A stretch of 64,000 nucleotides of DNA from the NCBI RefSeq assembly GCF_000203795.2, contig NW_006281115.1, positions 358,383-422,382 on the forward strand, given 5' to 3'. The stretch's first letter is position 1, and every line of letters starts with the position of its first letter. Of the stretch, positions 49,519 to 59,667 are shown in pieces. The DNA is from Batrachochytrium dendrobatidis JAM81. Taxonomy: Eukaryota; Chytridiomycota; Chytridiomycetes; Rhizophydiales. Under the pieces are notes generated by a model that saw nothing but the letters and a program-made list of their open reading frames with translations, did no database searches and was not told the DNA's origin. The translations under genes were made by a program, and so were the position numbers.

Positions 49519-52194
49519 ATGGCTATATTAGTTCGCGACCACTCTCGAAGGATAAAAGTTATTCTAATTTCTTCTGTATTAAGTCTTGTATATCTTTTAT
49601 ACTGGGGGTTTGCTTTAAATGATGAAACCAACCTGCTGTCCAAAGAGTCGTCTCACTTGTTTACCCATATCTTTACAAAACTTTCCATGTACACAGCTAA
49701 ACCACCTGTTGCTAAAATTCAGCCTGTTGCCACTGTATTGCACAATGTGTCTATTATTGACAACTATGCGTGGCTCCGATGGATTGATGCTGACCCTGAT
49801 GTTCGTCAATATCTGTTAAAGGAAAATATCTACGCTGAAAAATATCTAGAAACCCTTGTGCCTTTACAAAAAACATTGATTGCAGAGTTGAAGGATGCAC
49901 CGCAACAACCAGCTCAACGCAACAGGTGTCTTCCACAAGATGAAAATATGACTTCTTTTTGGGAGCATCAATCCTATCTATATTGGATTACTTATGCTGA
50001 TAATAAGTCACATCCGATATATAAAAGACGCAGTATAAGTTCCTCTTTTGACTGCACATTTCAGAATAATGTTACATCTGAAACTCAGTATCAACCGGAA
50101 GAAATGGTTCTTGATTTCAACACCATACTCTCCAAAGATACACAATATTACTACATTGGCGCGTTTGAAGTAAACCCGTTTATGCCAAACTTGGTTGCAT
50201 ACTCTATTGATCTTGCTGGATCTGAGCGATATACTTTGAGAGTTCGTGACATTCACAAAGGAGTCAATCTCGATATTCCAGCAATTGAAAACACGTATTA
50301 CTCGGTTCGTTGGGCACATGATTCTACTACAGACGCTGCATCACACTGGCTTTATTTTAATACTGTTGATCAACAATATGGAACACCAATGGAGATTCAT
50401 CGAGTATGTATATGGAACTGCATAGATCAATTTGGGCTCATAATAGGAACTGTTCCAGAGATTGTATATATAGAATCCGACATTTCCTTTACAACAGAAC
50501 TAGCAAGCTCTACGGATGACTCTCTTATTTTTGTCAAGGTATTTTCATTATTAAACTTTAATTTGCTATAACACAATAAACCTTGGAAATGCAACTACTC
50601 ATTTGTATGAACTCGCTAGGTTGTAGGCCAGGAAACAACAGAACTCCATCTTATCATAAGCCATTTAAACACATGGAAATTAAAATGCATTTTTCCTCGA
50701 CAGGCTGGAATAACTTACGAGGCTGATCGTTATGGAGAGGATTTGATCATTCGAACAAATTCCGAAAACAGTCCTAATTTTCGAGTTATTCGAATCGCTC
50801 TGCTTACATTTCAAGGGGACAGAACAGAAACCATAACAGTGGATACACTATTATATCATTCAACTTTGCGATTTATTGAAAAAGTAGAAGCATTTACTTC
50901 ACATATGGTGGTTTGGTTTTGGGAGGACGGACTAAGACAGCTGTGCATTACTGACCTGCAGACTGATCCATACGCGTGCCATCAGATACAATTCCATTTG
51001 CATGATCAGCCGAGTACTCAAGTCTATTCATTGCTTCCTGGAACTATTTCAGACATTGAAGCACGGCTGTTCCGTCGTCACGATGCATCGTATTTTTTGT
51101 TTACCCAATCTTCATTACTTGAGCCATCCACTGTGTTTTACATTGATTTTTCCAAACCTATGCCAACTTCTATATATCGCTCTTCGGCTCCTAAAATCCA
51201 ACAAGATCGGTACGTTCAACTACGTCTTTGGATCTCCATACCTCAACCAGGGCAAGCACCGCTTCGAATGCCTCTATCTTTATTTTACCGGAAAGATTCC
51301 AACAACATAGAGCCTATTCAGCCACGACCGACACTCTTGTTGGCATATGGTGCATATGGAAGCTTCCATGAAACTGGGTTTTCAGAAGATTTTTTTCCTT
51401 TGGTGGATCGTGGAGTATTAATTGCCATCTGTCATCCGCGTGGGGATGGTGATATGGGCTCTCAATGGTACAAAGACGGCAAGTACGAAGCAAAAATCAA
51501 CACCATGTCAGATACACGTAAATGTATACAAGAGCTTGTAAAGCTGGGATATTCCAAACCAGGCGCAATTGCTTTAAAGGCCCGTAGTGCTGGGGGTTTA
51601 ATTGCTGGAAGCGCCATCTCATGGATTTGGGAAGACCAAACACCCATGGTAAATGCGATTGTAGCTCAAGTTCCATTTGTAGATCCTATTTTTGATATGT
51701 TGGATGAATCTGTTCCTTGGACAGCGTTTGAATGGTATGTTCAAGTATATGCTTGTCCAGCACGCAATTCTATATGCACTTGAATGATCTAGCGTATTAA
51801 ATCAAGCATGAGCTTCAATCAAAGAGTACTAATCATCACAATTTCCTTGACATATAGGTTTGAATGGGGATCTCCTAAAAACTACACCATTTTTAAAGCC
51901 ATGATGCAGTATTCTCCATATTTAAATATAAAAAGCGGGAACCATCCTGCAGTTATGGTAACAGCCGGTATGGAGGATCCACGAGTACCGTTTTGGGAGC
52001 CTGCCAAGTTTGTGGCAAAGCTCCGGACTTACAAAACCAACGAAATTTCTATCGGGAGCAACTATTTGACTAGTGAAGCAACACCTTTACTTTTTCGTGT
52101 TTATTCAACTGGCCATTTTTCATCTATGGATGAGGATGCACGAATTAAAGAACTGACCGAATGGTACTCATTTTTATTGTGCCAAATCCTTTAA
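49519..52194 (+). CDS. Oligopeptidase B-like serine peptidase (S9A) with N-terminal membrane anchor
   Basis: Prolyl oligopeptidase family, 792 residues from exons 49519-50538, 50704-51725 and 51858-52194. A basic start (MAILVRDHSRRIK) precedes one hydrophobic segment (VILISSVLSLVYLLYWGFAL), suggesting a type II membrane protein. The beta-propeller half has VATVLHNVSIIDNYAWLRW. The catalytic half has LLLAYGAYGSFHETGFSEDF, ICHPRGDGDMGSQWY, the nucleophile serine in KARSAGGLIAG, the aspartate in EDPRVPFWE and the histidine in TGHFSS. The nucleophile motif reads ARSAGG instead of the common GRSAGG. Splicing of intron 51726-51857 uses donor GTTTGA and yields TAFEWGSP. Bacterial and protist oligopeptidase B is soluble, so the anchor is notable. 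Confidence 0.85.
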
Positions 52195-52217
52195 ACAGCA
52201 TATATTGCTCAACGGTG

Positions 52218-54332
52218 TCAGTTATTTGGCTTGAGTGAGTTCTTGTAAAACTCGAGTGCCTTTCGAATGGGATGAATAATCGGTTCCTCCATATTGGGCA
52301 AAACTTTGCTAGCAAGCTCAAACAATGGAATCATCACAAACCCAATGAATCCAACTAAATATGACGAAATAAAAATGTTGGCGTATTTTTTAATCTTGGT
52401 TAGTAAAAATTGGTATTTCAAACAAGAACTGAGCATAGCCATCTATACCTTGAGCACTAGGTTTGGTAACCTTGTCACGGTCCATGAACGGTGCTGTTGG
52501 AAGCCCCTCGAGCTTTTCCTTGTCAGACTGAGCAAAAAACTCTTCCAGGAGATTATCAACCCATGGCTCAGAAATATGCTTTGGACGCACTTCGTTACTG
52601 ATATCTGAGCATTTCATCAGCATTTGAAAAAGCTACATAGAAATAATCAAATGAATACTCTAGAAATATCAATCAATATGGTTTATCCATCAATACTTAC
52701 TGCTTGACGATGGTTTCCATCATCGTATGAAAAATTCTCTGCATACCCTTTAAATTTGGACAATATTTCTCCATGTTTAGCCATATCTGTTGCAAGAATG
52801 CATTGGATTATAATCTTTCTTGCTTCCTTGTAATCCGAAGCGGAAACATTACTAAATATATTTGATTCAGAATGCAGTAGTATGCTGAAAAGAACAGCTG
52901 TTCAAAACAAATTTAGTCTAATCGACTTTTGATAACACTGTCAAAAACAGACAAGTTTACTAACCGGCATGGTGATTCTCTAACGGGGAACTATCATTGT
53001 AAGTTGTTGCAAGCTCAGTACATGCATTGACCTGATAAGCATTGTTGAACCCAGGATGATCCAAATCGTGCTATAGTACCTATATCGTTAGCCCCATGAA
53101 TATAAACAAATATTATAGTTGAACGTTTATCAAAATACTAGAAACAGATTCATACCCCAATTGCAGCAACAATCAAAGAAAGCTTTTCAATCTGTGTAAA
53201 CTTTTTGTGCACTGATGTAACGTGAAGTAGCGCATACATCTAAATTCCAATGTCAGCAACTGTTAGCCAATTACCCTCATCAAAAACGTAGTCATGTTTG
53301 GAAAAAACCACTACAAAATATCCACCATTTGAGTTACGCAAAAACAGTGCTGGAAGTTATGAAACGGATTATGATTGTAAGTGTTTTTGATGACATTGAG
53401 AAATGTAAAAAGCTGCTGTTCATTGATCTGAAATGTCGAGATCAATCCAAACTCGGTAAACATATGGGCCATAAGATCGATGAGCTCTTCTTCTTTGAAA
53501 ATCCATATATCAAACGTGGGTAGCTTCATTTGTTCATACACTTCTTTTGAAATTGTCGATGTTGTCAGTTTGATTGGAAGTTGCATGCTTTGCAAAACTC
53601 GAGCGACTCTTCGTGTTGCAGGTTTTGCAAGCGATTTCTCTTTTGTATGCAAGTCGGAGTATCTTTCAATTTGCTGAAATGAATATTGATTGATAGATTA
53701 TAGAATTAACATTTTGCTATGAGCCAGTTTAAATTCAAAAATAGTATAGAAATATAGATAAATGACATACCTCTACTTTAAACTTTACAGCAGCGATATT
53801 ATCCTTCATATCATCGACATCATCTGAAATTGTCTGCACTACCTTGACTGACTCTAAAAGATTTTGAGCAGTCTCGGAGGGTTTTGGTATCCCGAGATCC
53901 CTGACTTATTAAATGTAATATCAGCTTCCCAATGTAAGTTGTATATTTATACAGGTAGTTTAGGAGTCAAATATGCAAGTTTAAAGGTGAAAACTTTGCC
54001 AGCCTCATGGATATTACATATCGTTACATTTGAGAGCGAGCAAGACGGGTATAAAAATATATTAGCTTACCTGAGCTACTAACAAGCCTATATGGGTGAA
54101 TAGCACTATTGGGTCGGAGATGAGGTCCAATAGGAAGTAATACACCAGCATCTGTATATAACTTGACTACTACTTTGGGTGTAGCTGGGATATTAGCTAC
54201 AGTTCGCACTGTATCGTGTACTTCTCTAACTGAATAGTACGACGATATTAAAGCGCATAAAACATCGTTCCGCCCATCAACGGTCATGTATACCCTGTTT
54301 GGCTCCAGCCCAATTGCTCCCCCCGCTGACAT
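52218..54332 (-). CDS. PDE9A-like 3',5'-cyclic nucleotide phosphodiesterase
   Basis: It hydrolyses cyclic nucleotides; PDE9 enzymes are high-affinity for cGMP. The match extends over the whole length. The N-terminus [11 protein letters not shown] parallels YLDIDGR of human PDE9[21 protein letters not shown] and [20 protein letters not shown] carry the first metal-site histidine. [20 protein letters not shown] holds the HD metal pair, then [33 protein letters not shown], and [20 protein letters not shown] with [13 protein letters not shown] across the last intron, which carry the catalytic and nucleotide-binding positions. About eight exons; stop 52218-52220. No N-terminal GAF or membrane domain. 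The partner cyclase is not in this window. Confidence 0.88.
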
Positions 54333-54386
54333 CTTGAGAATTCCCTTGTTAGAAATGTCGTGATTATTGATAAATAAAATGCTTTA

Positions 54387-55035
54387 CCGTCGTATTCATG
54401 TAGAATGGACCATTTTTGTATTCATCCTGCAATCCATTTGCTTTTGAATAAACAATGCTTGAATATTGTTATGCTTTTCTATCAGAAATTGACTAATTGT
54501 CATTCTCAATTCAATAATATGCAACATACACCATACTATGCCACAAAATCAAACTATAATGTTGAATCTGCCCTAATCCCTCATTTGTTATCACCATACA
54601 TTGTACAATCAAGTTTGAAACCAAACTCATGTATTGCAACCCAGTATCTGAGTTTGACTGTTTTGATATTATCAACCAAGGTGTAAACTCATATTTGTTG
54701 TATCCTAATATCAGACACGTTGGCACTCTAGTTCAAGGAAACAATCCCAAAAATACAATCATTGCATCCATGACAGTCATGCAATGTCAATGCTTGGTTT
54801 GGAGGAAAGGAAAGTCGGAGGTTAAAAGATGTCAAGGATATATAATGCACTGGAACAGGAATGCAAACATTTGCTTTGTATTTTTATACAAGAATGAGCA
54901 TAATGGAGAAAGACCAGTGAACCAAAAAAGTTTACAAAACAATGTTGCTCAGTAAGATCAGCAACAACCAAACATGAGACTGGTTATTGATGTATTTTAA
55001 TTTATTTGGTATTTGATTTTACGTGAATATGGCAA
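54387..55035 (+). repeat. Dispersed inverted-repeat element, copy 8 (longest)
   Basis: Left end TA-CCGTCGTATTCATGTAGAATGG, right end near GATTTTACGTGAATATGGCAATG; about 649 bp, the fullest copy. Bases about 54418-54740 are nearly identical to copy 3. The part from 54750 to 54960 (CATTGCATCC ... AATGTTGCTC) is shared with copy 1. No open frame is conserved between copies, so it is non-autonomous. Confidence 0.78.
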
Positions 55036-55653
55036 TGAAAATAAAGATACCATATCATGCTGGCATCACCGGCCGCAATAGGCACATAGCTAATGGTCGT
55101 CAACATTTTCTTGCACTTGTACGATGAGAAGATTGGCTTGCTGGAATGGTTTCAGGTGTGGTGCTTGATCATCTTGCACTCAGCCTGGAATTTGGAGCTA
55201 AAATTCTTAGTACGATCTGCTAGATGACGGTTCAATAACATTCAGTTTATCGTGTCTGTGAGCCAAAAATAATAATATACTTTTAATGATTTTAAATAAC
55301 TTTTTTAATTCCATGGGTTGAATTTAGAATTCTTCCATAAACTGTTGTTACATTTAATCAGATTCAATAACCAATTATTTGTATTTGCTTAAAAATGATG
55401 ATTGTCAACTAGTAAAAAAGTAGTATATATAGGGCACCGAATGATACCAGTTTTTTTAACTGGTGCTTTCCATTGAATTTGGTTATAAGTTGTTCAAATC
55501 GGTATATGAGTTGGAAGAACACGAATGGTCAAAAATATCCAAGGATTATGTTTTTACTTTATGGTTTGGATAATTGGTAGTTTTCTGTGAAACAGTAAAA
55601 CCGACAGTGTCATTTACGGAGATCGTAACGTAAAAGTATCCATTCTATTCAAA
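55036..55653. other. No supported gene; hairpin at about 55445-55467
   Basis: Nothing convincing codes here. ACCAGTT, seven T's region, AACTGGT forms a short hairpin at about 55445-55463, inside one copy of the 38-bp direct repeat. The segment marks the change from the gene-rich left part to the mobile block on the right. Confidence 0.4.
55420..55457 (+). repeat. 38-bp direct repeat, left copy
   Basis: Bases 55420-55457 and 58516-58553 agree at 36 of 38 positions in the same orientation; the core is GCACCGAATGATACCAG followed by seven T's. The left copy also reads GTAGTATATATAGG. Sequence on either side of the two copies does not match. Confidence 0.8.
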
Positions 55654-56427
55654 TTAAAGTTTTTTATCTGCGTCTGGACTACCCCCGGAAACACCCCCTT
55701 CATTCTTTACAATCAAGTATGAAGCATCAGACACGACGTTTGACTTTTCTGCAATTCTTTGATACCCTGGTCCCAAGTGACTAACTTCAATCGGAAGAAT
55801 GACTTCTTTGAAATGGCCATCGAAAAGAACTGGTAAAACCGAATGCAGTTTTGGATTTACGGCGTTATTCAACTCTTCAAGAATATTCCATTCATCAGTA
55901 GTATAGAAATCATTCAGTCGCTTGTATCTGTTCTTGAACTGTGGTTTTGGTTCTGGGTTTGCTTCGTAAGCTTTCTCAAATACATCGTCAATAGTAACAC
56001 AGCGTTTTCCTTTAGATTTACAGCCAGGAATAGGATAAATCTTATCCAATTCAACAGCAATAGTCGTCAAGTAAGAGCGACTGGAGTGAACTGCTTTGCT
56101 GTGTTTATAGTCCTGGTGTCTTGTAATACTAATTGCAGGTTTTTCAGCTGCTTCCACTTAAACCTCTACTGGCTCCACCACAGCAACAAGAGGCATTTTC
56201 TTTTCATCGAGTTGGTTAATAGAATCCATAGCACTGATTTTAGTAGTTCCATCAGCTTCAAAGAGAACGAGTTCAGCAACGTCGTATTGTTTGAGTACTC
56301 GGGGAAAAGTGGTTGTTTTAATGGCACTAAGGAAATCATAGACACTTTTACAGCTTTCTGCAGAGACTCGTGCTGGTTGATAGGTTTTGCTGCCCAGCTT
56401 TAGTTGAACGAAATGCTTTTGTGTCAT
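55654..56427 (-). pseudogene. Crinkler-header-like (ubiquitin-like fold) gene interrupted by one in-frame stop
   Basis: From ATG 56425-56427 an 89-residue domain reads MTQKHFVQLKLGSKTY, SVYDFLSAIKTT, LKQYDVAELVLFEADGTTKI, MDSINQL, a pattern like the ubiquitin-like N-terminal header of Crinkler (CRN) effectors of oomycetes, chytrids and glomeromycetes. TAA at 56158-56160 ends it. The same frame then continues for 167 codons to 55654 with FEKAYEANPEPKPQFKNRYK, FYTTDEWNILEELNNAVNP and VLPVLFDGHFKEVILPIEV. The second part has no ATG of its own at its start. Either a nonsense mutation split one gene or the stop is read through. The function of the C-terminal part is unknown. Its 5' side is divergent from the GIY-YIG gene, with about 43 bp between them. 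Confidence 0.55.
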
Positions 56428-56470
56428 TATTTTTTGTAAAAAAAAGAAAGAAAAAATTGTTGACAAAACA

Positions 56471-57019
56471 ATGATATACGTTTTGCTACTACAGCAGAAC
56501 AAGTTCTATGTTGGATATTCGGAAAGGCCGGTTGGTGAAAGATTCATAAAACATTTCAACTATCAAGGTTCTAAATGGACTACTTTGCACAGGCCTGTGC
56601 AAGTGCTCCAGGTGAAACCAGGTGGAATTGCAGAAGAAAACAAAATGACACTAAGAATGATGAATAAATATGGATGGTGGAATGTTAGACGAGACAGTTG
56701 GTGCCAAGTTGATATACAATGATGACCCCCAACACTTTTGGAATGGCAGCGTCTTAAACTACCTACAACTTTACGACGAAATCAACCTCTGCCAGGAAAT
56801 TCCAACCGAAATATCAGGAATGCATGTTCTAAATGCGGCAGAGACTCTCATTTTGTGAGCAATTGTTTTTCAAGAACTAATTCTAATGGCGAAGGCTTAG
56901 AATCATCCGACTCTGAACCAGAATCTTCTTTATCGGATGCTTGCTTCCATTGTGGACGTGACACTCACTTTGCCAGAGATTGTTACGCAAGAACAGACAT
57001 CAATGGCTTTTCTTTGTGA
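56471..57019 (+). pseudogene. GIY-YIG endonuclease with two CCHC zinc knuckles, interrupted by tandem TGA
   Basis: The frame begins MIYVLLLQQNKFYVGYSE, the GIY-YIG beta-strand pair (here IYV...YVG), followed by RPVGERFIKHF and WWNVRRDSWCQVDIQ, where related proteins read NVRGGS. TGA TGA at 56720-56725 interrupts. The same frame then reads LLEWQRLKLPTTLRRNQP and two zinc knuckles, CSKCGRDSHFVSNC and CFHCGRDTHFARDC, separated by an acidic Ser/Glu linker, and stops at 57017-57019. GIY-YIG followed by CCHC knuckles is a recurring layout in protist and viral proteins. An intron removing the double stop cannot be excluded, but no pair of sites I tried kept the frame. Confidence 0.6.
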
Positions 57020-57053
57020 TTGACTATTCAATATATTCTGATTATGAAATTCT

Positions 57054-57535
57054 TTTATTTAAAAAGATTCGTCTTCAACCATTTGCAGCACTTCTGGGTG
57101 TGAGATTTCGTAAACTACTCTTGATAGCTCGGCAAAGACAGAGTGCAGCTCATCAATCATTTCCAATCTGGCTTGGGCACGTTGTCTTGACTGATTCCAT
57201 TGTTGATTAAGAGCATTTTTAGTTTGTTCATCATTTGATGCTCAAATGATTGTTTTTCAAAACGTTGCCTTTCTTCAAATTGGACACTTTGATTCATAGA
57301 ATGAAATCCTGGCTTGTTGTTAGGATGATTGCTGGGTGAAAATCCTTTTTGAGCTCGCTGTTTCTGTCTGTCACAAATCAGTTGAACGTGTTGAGAGGCT
57401 TCTAGGCATTCAGTCTAAATATTGATATATTGAGATCCTATAGCTATGAGTTTTTGTAAAGTTTGTTTCTTTGGGGCTTCTGAGCACTTCCTCTTGAAAT
57501 TCCATTTGTTTTTTCTTTCCTTGCCAAAAGCACCA
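57054..57535 (-). pseudogene. Broken Gln-rich helical ORF
   Basis: On the minus strand a frame reads GAFGKERKNKWNFKRKCSE, then an in-frame TAG at about 57417 after SQYINI, then TECLEASQHVQLICDRQKQR, SNHPNNKPGFHSMNQSVQFE, RQRFEKQSFEHQMMNK. After a one-base shift it continues NQQWNQSRQRAQARLEMIDE and ends EVLQMVEDESF at TAA 57054-57056. Composition is Gln, Arg and Glu rich, like a coiled coil. I do not recognise the family. One stop and one frameshift suggest decay. Confidence 0.35.
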
Positions 57536-57537
57536 GA

Positions 57538-57642
57538 GCAAACGGTTCAAAGAATATTTATATTGGAATGACTACAAGAAGCTCATATGTACGATGGGGT
57601 GAACACATCAGAAATGTTCAAAAAAGAAACAAATCGTCTTGA
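57538..57642 (+). pseudogene. Fragment of a second GIY-YIG domain
   Basis: The frame NGSKNIYIGMTTRSSYVRWG followed by EHIRNVQKRNKSS and TGA matches the first strand, the YIG motif and the Arg-containing helix of GIY-YIG nucleases (usual pattern NGK-x-YIG-x-T followed by R-x-x-x-H). The rest of the domain is absent. It is unlike the copy at 56471 in wording, so it is not a simple duplicate. Confidence 0.45.
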
Positions 57643-57775
57643 GTTGGGAAAAACACGCACTTTAAACGTATATTTTCAAAATTCAAATATAATAAATTTC
57701 ATGTTCATTCCTGTTTAATTTTATTATGATTGAATTTTGAAAATGCTCTATTTCAAGCGTTAGCTATGATATTTT

Positions 57776-58000
57776 TTAGCCCATCTTTGACATTTTGTAC
57801 TTTTGTAATCGTCCTCTTTCGATATCTGAATTATTAGCGTAGTTATTGCAATATCTCAGTCGTTTGGACTCCTTGTTTTGAGAATAGTAATTTCTATACC
57901 ATTTCTTCAATTGTTCTTGTTGTTGTTCCGAATACAAATCCCAATTCTTGGCGCATTGTAGATAGTCTTTGTAATTCTTGATTGAATCGATAAATGCCAT
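57776..58000 (-). CDS. Integrase-linked small basic protein, copy 1 (74 residues)
   Basis: Starts MAFIDSIKNYKDYLQCAKNW and continues with QLKKWYRNYYSQNKESKRL, then YCNNYANNSDIERGR, and ends KMSKMG. It is clearly related to the 69-residue protein at 59767-59976. The core shows two tandem units of about 15-16 residues on a YR-x-YY-x-x-N-x-E-x-x-R-x-R pattern, similar in style to tyrosine-rich basic repeats seen beside homing-type nucleases in phage and giant viruses. It starts in the same frame as the truncated integrase upstream, 6 nt after that stop (TAA TAG TAA ATG). No function can be assigned; DNA or RNA binding is inferred from charge. Confidence 0.6.
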   Translation of the reverse strand: MAFIDSIKNYKDYLQCAKNWDLYSEQQQEQLKKWYRNYYSQNKESKRLRYCNNYANNSDIERGRLQKYKMSKMG

Positions 58001-58006
58001 TTACTA

Positions 58007-58533
58007 TTACTCTAGAAAATAAGTTTCTTGAAAAACCTTGCGTCTTTTGTTTTTAGGTTCCGGAATTCTTTCCAATTCTTCCAATTCTCTTTTATTACGT
58101 CTTTCCTTGTTTGACATTGGTCGTTCTCGTTCTACTGGTTCATTTGTAAATACATCCAATGCTTCAATCTCTTTCAGTTGATAATATTTAAAAGTCTTTT
58201 TCAATTCTTGGCCACTATTATCAACAAGTGAATATGAATATCCGTTTCCATTCACAACATTGTATATTGATTTACTGCATTTTGGTTCATATCCTTTGGT
58301 GAACGCTCCCTTTTCTATCAAGATGCGGACTTTGTTACCAACCTCGATTTGATTGTTCCAGCCCTTGGATTTGTTTGATACCTTGATTCCGGAGTATCAT
58401 TAATAACGCGATGATGCGTATGATTGTAATTGTATACGATATCTTCCAAAACATCAATGTACCTGTTTGTCTTTCTTGATTCCTGATATTTGCTAATGAT
58501 ACTTTTCAATGAGTAGTAGTATGTATAGAGCAC
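58007..58533 (-). pseudogene. Truncated Polinton-type integrase, C-terminal part only
   Basis: Only the C-terminal third remains: IISKYQESRKTNRYIDVLED, IVYNYNHTHHRVINDTPESR, then after a frame change the SH3/chromo-like tail KGYEPKCSKSIYNVVNGNGY, and RPMSNKERRNKRELEELERI. It parallels the full integrase at 59983-61017 throughout. Two segments, 58318-58510 and 58007-58321, lie in different frames, so at least one frameshift is present. Homology ends at about 58512, right beside the 38-bp repeat. Confidence 0.75.
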
Positions 58534-58553
58534 CGAATGATACCAGTTTTTTT
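58516..58553 (+). repeat. 38-bp direct repeat, right copy
   Basis: This copy differs at two positions from 55420-55457. It sits exactly at the point where the truncated integrase loses similarity to the intact one, so it looks like an element end or insertion scar. The following 58554-58774 has no supported gene. Confidence 0.8.
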
Positions 58554-58774
58554 GGCGAGAGTCTCCGCTGAAATTTGATGAGATTTCGTCTACTAGAATG
58601 TTGACAGAAATATGGCAATTAGAATTCTAATTAGAGTCTGAATTGAGCTTTTACAATCTAGTCAGAAACTAACCGCCAGAAAGTGTTGGAGACTTTCTTT
58701 ACCGGTAGATGAACTGTTTCTCCTTGTTCATTAGAGATTAAATTTCAAGCAAATAAAGTGTTTATTATGACATA

Positions 58775-59667
58775 CTACTTTTCAATCTTGGCCTTTTTGT
58801 TTTGAATCAGAAACTTTGGCCCAAAGCATTCTCTGAGTTGGGTAAGCGAGTCAGCAGTCATAGTGTCGGTCAAATCCTCGCTGGACGCACGGGGAGAGAC
58901 AGACTTGATGGCAGTCATAAACCAAGTGAACCAGCGAAGGATTTCAGAGAGAGATGTGCTTGTCTTGTATGTTCTGTCATTTCCAAGTTCCAACATCTTC
59001 TTGGTGGAAGCATACACCACCCCGTCAGTATCAATCGCAAAGAAGCGAAAGTCCGTCCCATTGGTGAGGACAGCAAGCACTGGAGTGTTCTTTCCAGCAG
59101 CCAATCGCTTTTTCAGTAGGCATCCGGCTTCGCAGAGAATTTGAGGTACTGCGCTATCGGGCCATTCTTTCTTTGCCCCCACCACCAAAAGAAAAGAGTC
59201 CATAGTATCGACGGTTTTGGTATCTGAAGACCCAAACATATAGTCTACATCTCCTGTGTAACCGAATTCCTTCCCTTCCCAATCATTCTTGACTTCGCAA
59301 AACCCCATCAGGTTGTCATTCGCTTCAGACGTTAAGACTTCTGTTAGGATAGCATCGATGACGATTCGGCAGGCCTTCTCGTTGTATAGCGCCCACGCCT
59401 TGTCCACCTTGTCCAAAGTTTCACAGAGCCAAGGAGTAACAGCAACTGCAGGAATATCATCGGGGATGTGCAGGGTTGGTGCTCTCAATTTCAGTCAATG
59501 TTCAAATTGAGCCCATCAGGTCTTTTGCAGTCTTTGAGAGTAGCAGCCGAGAATGGAACAGAAGGCTTGAAACCAACAAGGGTTTTGATGGCTTTCTTTT
59601 GCTTGTCTGAGAGTTGGTTCTTTTCCTCGTCGGTGAGTTGGTTGAGTTTGCTGAACAGTTCGTCCAT
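58775..59667 (-). pseudogene. PD-(D/E)XK nuclease-like gene with one frameshift
   Basis: From ATG 59665-59667 a first frame reads MDELFSKLNQLTDEEKNQLS and GFKPSVPFSAATLKDCKRPD and stops near 59491. A second frame, offset by one base, carries LHIPDDIPAVAVTPWLCETL, GDVDYMFG, SFLLVVGAKKEWPDSAVPQI, LAVLTNGTDFRFFAIDTDGV and stops at 58775-58777. The layout GDVDYMF, then a strand ending in KK, then an AVPQI-x-E helix and a LTNG-x-x-F-x-F strand, resembles fungal restriction-like (PD-(D/E)XK) domains, including those in some Crinkler proteins. The usual acidic residue before the lysine is Gly here (VGAKKEW). No splice sites explain the shift, so I treat it as a mutation. Confidence 0.6.

Noticed and set aside
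55420..58553. LTR retrotransposon bounded by the 38-bp repeats
   Set aside because: Repeats are far too short for LTRs, there is no reverse transcriptase or gag, and the integrase homology is of Polinton type and runs outwards past the repeat.
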